A program made the translations under genes and the position numbers. A DNA stretch of 6,982 nucleotides from RGIG6353 sp964558655 (lineage in GTDB: Bacteria > Bacillota > Clostridia > Oscillospirales > SIG627), in assembly GCA_964558655.1 (NCBI GenBank), contig CAZLEX010000048.1:1-6982 (forward strand), read 5' to 3'. Shown one piece after another: positions 5,032 to 6,982 of this stretch (positions are counted from its first letter, which is position 1; every line of letters starts with the position of its first letter). The notes beneath the pieces were generated by a model, which saw only the letters and a list, made by a program, of their open reading frames with translations, was not told the origin of the DNA and did no database searches.

Positions 5032-5955
5032 ATGAAGAAATCAAGATACAATACAGCACATAATTTCTTAATTTTTTGGACAATGTTTATCGGTATCGGT
5101 GCGGTATGGGGTGCAACATGTATGCTGATTGACCCCACAGGCAAGTTGCTACAAATGGAGACTATGCTGCCGTATTTTAAAAAGTTGCCATTTGCCGATA
5201 TATTTTTTCGAGATTATACATTTTCGGGTATTGCCCTGCTTACAGTAAATGGAATAACCAATTTAACAGCGGCGATATTGCTTATAAGAAATAAAAATCT
5301 CGGCGTTGTTTTGGGCGGTGTGTTAGGTGTAACGATAATGCTTTGGATTTGTATTCAGTTTTATATGTTTCCGTCAAATCCCTTGTCAATTTCATATTTT
5401 ACTTTCGGTGTAGCTCAAGCGGTTACCGGCTATATAACATACATATTTCATAAGCAAGAGGAATTTACGATAGATACAACCGAATATAAAAATATCGGCA
5501 CAGATAAATCAAAACTTGTAGTATTTTTCTCCCGAATGGGATATGTTAAGAAAATCGCATACGAATATGCCAACAAAATCGGTGCCGATATTTACGAAAT
5601 AAAAGCAACCGAAAGAACGGGCGGAACGCTCGGATTTTGGTGGTGCGGCAGATACGGTATGCACCGTTGGGATATGCCGATCGAACCAATAGGCGTGGAT
5701 TTGGAAAAGTATGACCGTGTAACGATTTGTTCTCCGATTTGGGTATTTTCGCTCGCCGCTCCGGTGCGTAGCTTTTGCCGACAGGTAGCGGGAAAAGTCA
5801 AAGAAACAGATTACATAATCGTCCATTTTTCGCCTGGTCAATACAAAAATGCCGCTGACGAAGCGGACGAACTTCTCGGCATTGAGCATAAAGGACTTAT
5901 AAATATCCGTTGCCGTGTCGGAAAATTTAAAGTAATTGATGGAAAACACGATTAA
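5032..5955 (+). CDS. Four-helix membrane protein fused to a flavodoxin-like domain
   Basis: The 307-residue protein has two parts. Residues 1-140 contain four predicted membrane helices at about 11-33, 62-85, 88-112 and 118-139. Residues 161-305 form a flavodoxin-like domain. It opens with the strand KLVVFFSRMG (161-170), where flavodoxins hold the FMN-phosphate loop (usual pattern S-x-T-G-x-T). It continues with a strand and loop at DIYEIKATERTGG (186-198) and the family-typical SPIWVFSLAAPVRSF (234-248). The phosphate loop here is SRMGYV, lacking the usual threonines, so FMN binding is plausible but unproven. The flavodoxin part should face the cytoplasm, suggesting a membrane-tethered redox or quinone-reductase-like protein, which is inference. 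The frame is open from ATG 4999, but TGGAG at 5019-5023, 8 nt before ATG 5032, and the promoter position favour 5032, giving Lys-rich MKKSR before helix 1. It is probably its own unit. The partner is unknown. Confidence 0.75.
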   Translation: MKKSRYNTAHNFLIFWTMFIGIGAVWGATCMLIDPTGKLLQMETMLPYFKKLPFADIFFRDYTFSGIALLTVNGITNLTAAILLIRNKNLGVVLGGVLGVTIMLWICIQFYMFPSNPLSISYFTFGVAQAVTGYITYIFHKQEEFTIDTTEYKNIGTDKSKLVVFFSRMGYVKKIAYEYANKIGADIYEIKATERTGGTLGFWWCGRYGMHRWDMPIEPIGVDLEKYDRVTICSPIWVFSLAAPVRSFCRQVAGKVKETDYIIVHFSPGQYKNAADEADELLGIEHKGLINIRCRVGKFKVIDGKHD

Positions 5956-6014
5956 AACCAAATTTCGTGAAGTGGTTAGTTTAAAAAGGCAAATAATCGA
6001 AAATTCAAGTCATC

Positions 6015-6032
6015 GAGCGGAATTCGCTTTTT
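6015..6032 (+). terminator. Weak terminator-like hairpin after the flavodoxin fusion
   Basis: GAGCG (6015-6019) can pair with CGCTT (6025-6029, last pair G-T) around GAATT, followed by TTTTT (6028-6032). Four or five pairs make a weak stem, so termination would be partial at best. Its near-palindromic centre could instead be a protein-binding site before the promoter at 6062. Confidence 0.35.
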
Positions 6033-6058
6033 GTGGGGAAACATTCTCATGGAAAATG

Positions 6059-6067
6059 TGCTATACT
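6059..6067 (+). promoter_or_regulatory. Extended -10 promoter of the Xre-type regulator gene
   Basis: TGC (6059-6061) directly precedes TATACT (6062-6067), forming an extended -10 element. No good -35 box lies 16-18 bp upstream, as is common for extended -10 promoters. Transcription would start near 6074. That start lies almost on the ribosome binding site GGAGG (6075-6079), so the leader is very short or the true start is a few bases off. Confidence 0.5.
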
Positions 6068-6088
6068 TTTCTTCGGAGGAATGTAAAA

Positions 6089-6631
6089 ATGGATCAAATT
6101 AAAATCGGAAATTTTATTGCGACACTAAGAAAAGAAAATAATTTAACGCAAGAACAACTTGGAGAAAAACTCGGCGTAACCAACAAAACCGTTTCTCGCT
6201 GGGAGAACGGCAACTATATGCCGGACATTGAAATGATATCACTTTTGTCAAAAGAATTCGATGTGAGTATTAACGAACTTATTAGCGGAGAACGGCTTAA
6301 CACAAAGGATTTCAAAAAAGCCGCCGATGACAATCTTGTGACTGCTCTCAACAACAGCACATTTACACTGAAAGAAAAGATAGTATTTTTTAAGAAAAAA
6401 TGGTTGCATGAACATATTTCGACTATCCTCATGTGTGTTGTGGCATGGATAAGTATCATAATATGGACATCGCTGAAACTACGAGACAACAACTTTTATG
6501 TGCTGTTGGGTACAATCGGCGGTATGCTTGCCATTCTTTTCTATGTGGTGTTGTATAATCGCATGATGGTATATGTGGAAAACCACGCATATCGGGCAAC
6601 AGCCGATGACAAAGAAAAAAGAGGAGAATAA
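6089..6631 (+). CDS. Xre/Cro-type HTH regulator with two C-terminal membrane helices
   Basis: This 180-residue protein has an N-terminal Cro/CI helix-turn-helix (about 6-61: IGNFIATLRKENNLTQEQLG, then VTNKTVSRWENG with the recognition helix near 31-40, and PDIEMISLLSKEFDVSINEL). A charged linker follows, then two hydrophobic segments at about 109-129 (with STILMCVVAWISIIIW) and 136-156. It is therefore likely a membrane-anchored DNA-binding protein, a layout common in Clostridia and Lactobacillales; its signal is unknown. The frame is open upstream to ATG 5936, inside the flavodoxin-fusion gene. I chose ATG 6089 because GGAGG (6075-6079) lies 9 nt upstream, the domain begins at residue 6, and an extended -10 promoter lies between the two candidate starts. 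It may regulate itself or the neighbouring gene, but no shared operator is evident. GAGGAG near its end (6621-6626) could start translation of a following frame. Confidence 0.87.
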   Translation: MDQIKIGNFIATLRKENNLTQEQLGEKLGVTNKTVSRWENGNYMPDIEMISLLSKEFDVSINELISGERLNTKDFKKAADDNLVTALNNSTFTLKEKIVFFKKKWLHEHISTILMCVVAWISIIIWTSLKLRDNNFYVLLGTIGGMLAILFYVVLYNRMMVYVENHAYRATADDKEKRGE

Positions 6632-6632
6632 A

Positions 6633-6683
6633 ATGAATTATTATCGTTTATCACAATATTTTGATTGTCTTAACAATAGATAA
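6633..6683 (+). CDS. Tiny 16-codon reading frame with a strong ribosome binding site
   Basis: ATG 6633 begins 1 nt after the regulator stop and is preceded by GAGGAG (6621-6626) with a 6-nt gap, better than most sites in this window. The frame encodes MNYYRLSQYFDCLNNR and then stops. It has no recognisable family. It may be the start of a gene that lost its remainder, or a very small peptide gene. Real translation is uncertain. Confidence 0.3.
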   Translation: MNYYRLSQYFDCLNNR

Positions 6684-6710
6684 AAGCCAAAACAAGTGTA
6701 TTGAGTATAG

Positions 6711-6779
6711 AATAAGGAAATAAAAGAGTGTAAAGTAATATTACTTGCAACGATAATACTGATAATTGTGGAAAGATAA
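6711..6779 (+). other. Short hydrophobic open stretch without a start codon
   Basis: Between TAG (6708-6710) and TAA (6777-6779) the + strand reads NKEIKECKVILLATIILIIVER. This has the look of a single membrane helix following charged residues, as at the start of a small membrane protein. There is no ATG, GTG or TTG in frame. It may be decayed coding sequence downstream of the regulator, or chance in AT-rich DNA. Confidence 0.2.
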
Positions 6780-6787
6780 GTAATTAC

Positions 6788-6820
6788 AGTAAAGGCATCG
6801 CTTTGGCGATGCTTTTACTT
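6788..6820 (+). terminator. Long-stem intrinsic terminator after the regulator unit
   Basis: AGTAAAGGCATCGC (6788-6801) pairs with GCGATGCTTTTACT (6806-6819) over 14 positions with one G-T wobble, around the loop TTTG. The T-rich right arm (CTTTTACTT) and A-rich left arm make it potentially bidirectional, although the T-tract is interrupted. ATAAGTAA (6776-6783) can also pair with TTACTTAT (6815-6822), an alternative fold. Confidence 0.7.
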
Positions 6821-6858
6821 ATGCCCAAAACGATTAATATTTCCACTTTGTTGTGTAA

Positions 6859-6916
6859 CAATAGACGGGTGACAGATAAAAAAGAAAATAGACTCTAAAA
6901 GTGTCACCCATCATTG
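6859..6916. repeat. Imperfect inverted repeat with a 27-nt loop
   Basis: GGGTGACA (6867-6874) is exactly inverted as TGTCACCC (6902-6909). The match continues imperfectly outward as CAATAGAC before and ATCATTG after. The A-rich loop lies at 6875-6901. It could be the pair of ends of a tiny mobile-element remnant, a regulator site overlapping the TTGACA at 6914, or a structured RNA segment. No T-tract follows, so it is not a typical terminator. Confidence 0.45.
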
Positions 6917-6943
6917 ACAATTGAACATCCGAATAAGTAAATT
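6914..6943 (+). promoter_or_regulatory. Promoter-like boxes near the window end
   Basis: TTGACA (6914-6919) and TAAATT (6938-6943) are spaced by 18 bp, and a second TTGACA occurs at 6969-6974 with its -10 beyond the edge. They suggest a + strand gene starting past 6982. In AT-rich DNA such matches also occur by chance. Confidence 0.35.
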
Positions 6944-6982
6944 TATTTTCTTTTTTTCAAAAAATCTATTGACAATCGCTTT

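Noticed and set aside
5509..5961. 150-codon reverse-strand reading frame inside the flavodoxin-fusion gene
   Set aside because: It mirrors a well-supported gene on the + strand and has no ribosome binding site or family features; it is a shadow frame.
5936..6088. N-terminal extension of the Xre regulator overlapping the flavodoxin-fusion gene
   Set aside because: The HTH domain begins just after ATG 6089, which has its own ribosome binding site and an extended -10 promoter, and the extension has no domain-like character.
6832..6912. 25-codon reverse-strand frame starting MGDTFRVYFLF
   Set aside because: No ribosome binding site, and it is contained in the inverted repeat and AT-rich spacer.

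Overview
The window looks like chromosomal DNA of a low-GC Gram-positive bacterium, most likely an anaerobic member of the Clostridia. Four observations support this. The order rplU-prp-rpmA-obg is the standard Firmicutes cluster. L27 carries the cleavable N-terminal extension found together with the Prp protease. An L21-type leader precedes rplU. A relic of a TnpV-type protein, common in mobile elements of gut Clostridia, lies after obg. Strong AGGAGG-like ribosome binding sites and TTGACA/TAnnnT promoters with 17-18 bp spacers recur. Everything clearly coding is on the + strand.

Region 1 (about 86-1741) is a two-gene unit. galE (UDP-glucose 4-epimerase, GTG start at 150) overlaps by 4 bp a gene for a small secreted lipoprotein of unknown role.

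Region 2 (about 1749-4137) is the ribosome cluster. A consensus promoter and a structured leader precede rplU (L21). This is followed by prp (the cysteine protease that trims L27), rpmA (L27 with the intact Prp site LQFF/AHKKG) and obg (the ribosome-associated GTPase). rplU/prp and prp/rpmA overlap, suggesting translational coupling. A strong 13-bp terminator hairpin separates rpmA from obg. It leaves obg dependent on read-through or on a promoter I do not see.

Region 3 (4138-6982) is accessory in character. It holds the C-terminal relic of a TnpV-like gene, a terminator, a small VOC (glyoxalase-fold) protein with its own promoter, and a possible reverse-strand gene relic. Next come a four-helix membrane protein fused to a flavodoxin-like domain, and an Xre-type DNA-binding protein with two C-terminal membrane helices. 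A 9-bp-arm palindrome sits just upstream of the -35 box of the flavodoxin-fusion gene and is a candidate operator. The end of the window (6632-6982) holds decayed or tiny reading frames, a terminator, a long-loop inverted repeat and promoter-like boxes that may serve a gene beyond the edge.

I see no CRISPR array, tRNA, rRNA or intact transposase. The best lead for something little described is the membrane-flavodoxin fusion with its palindrome and its neighbouring membrane-anchored Xre regulator. That they form a functional unit is inference from adjacency only.
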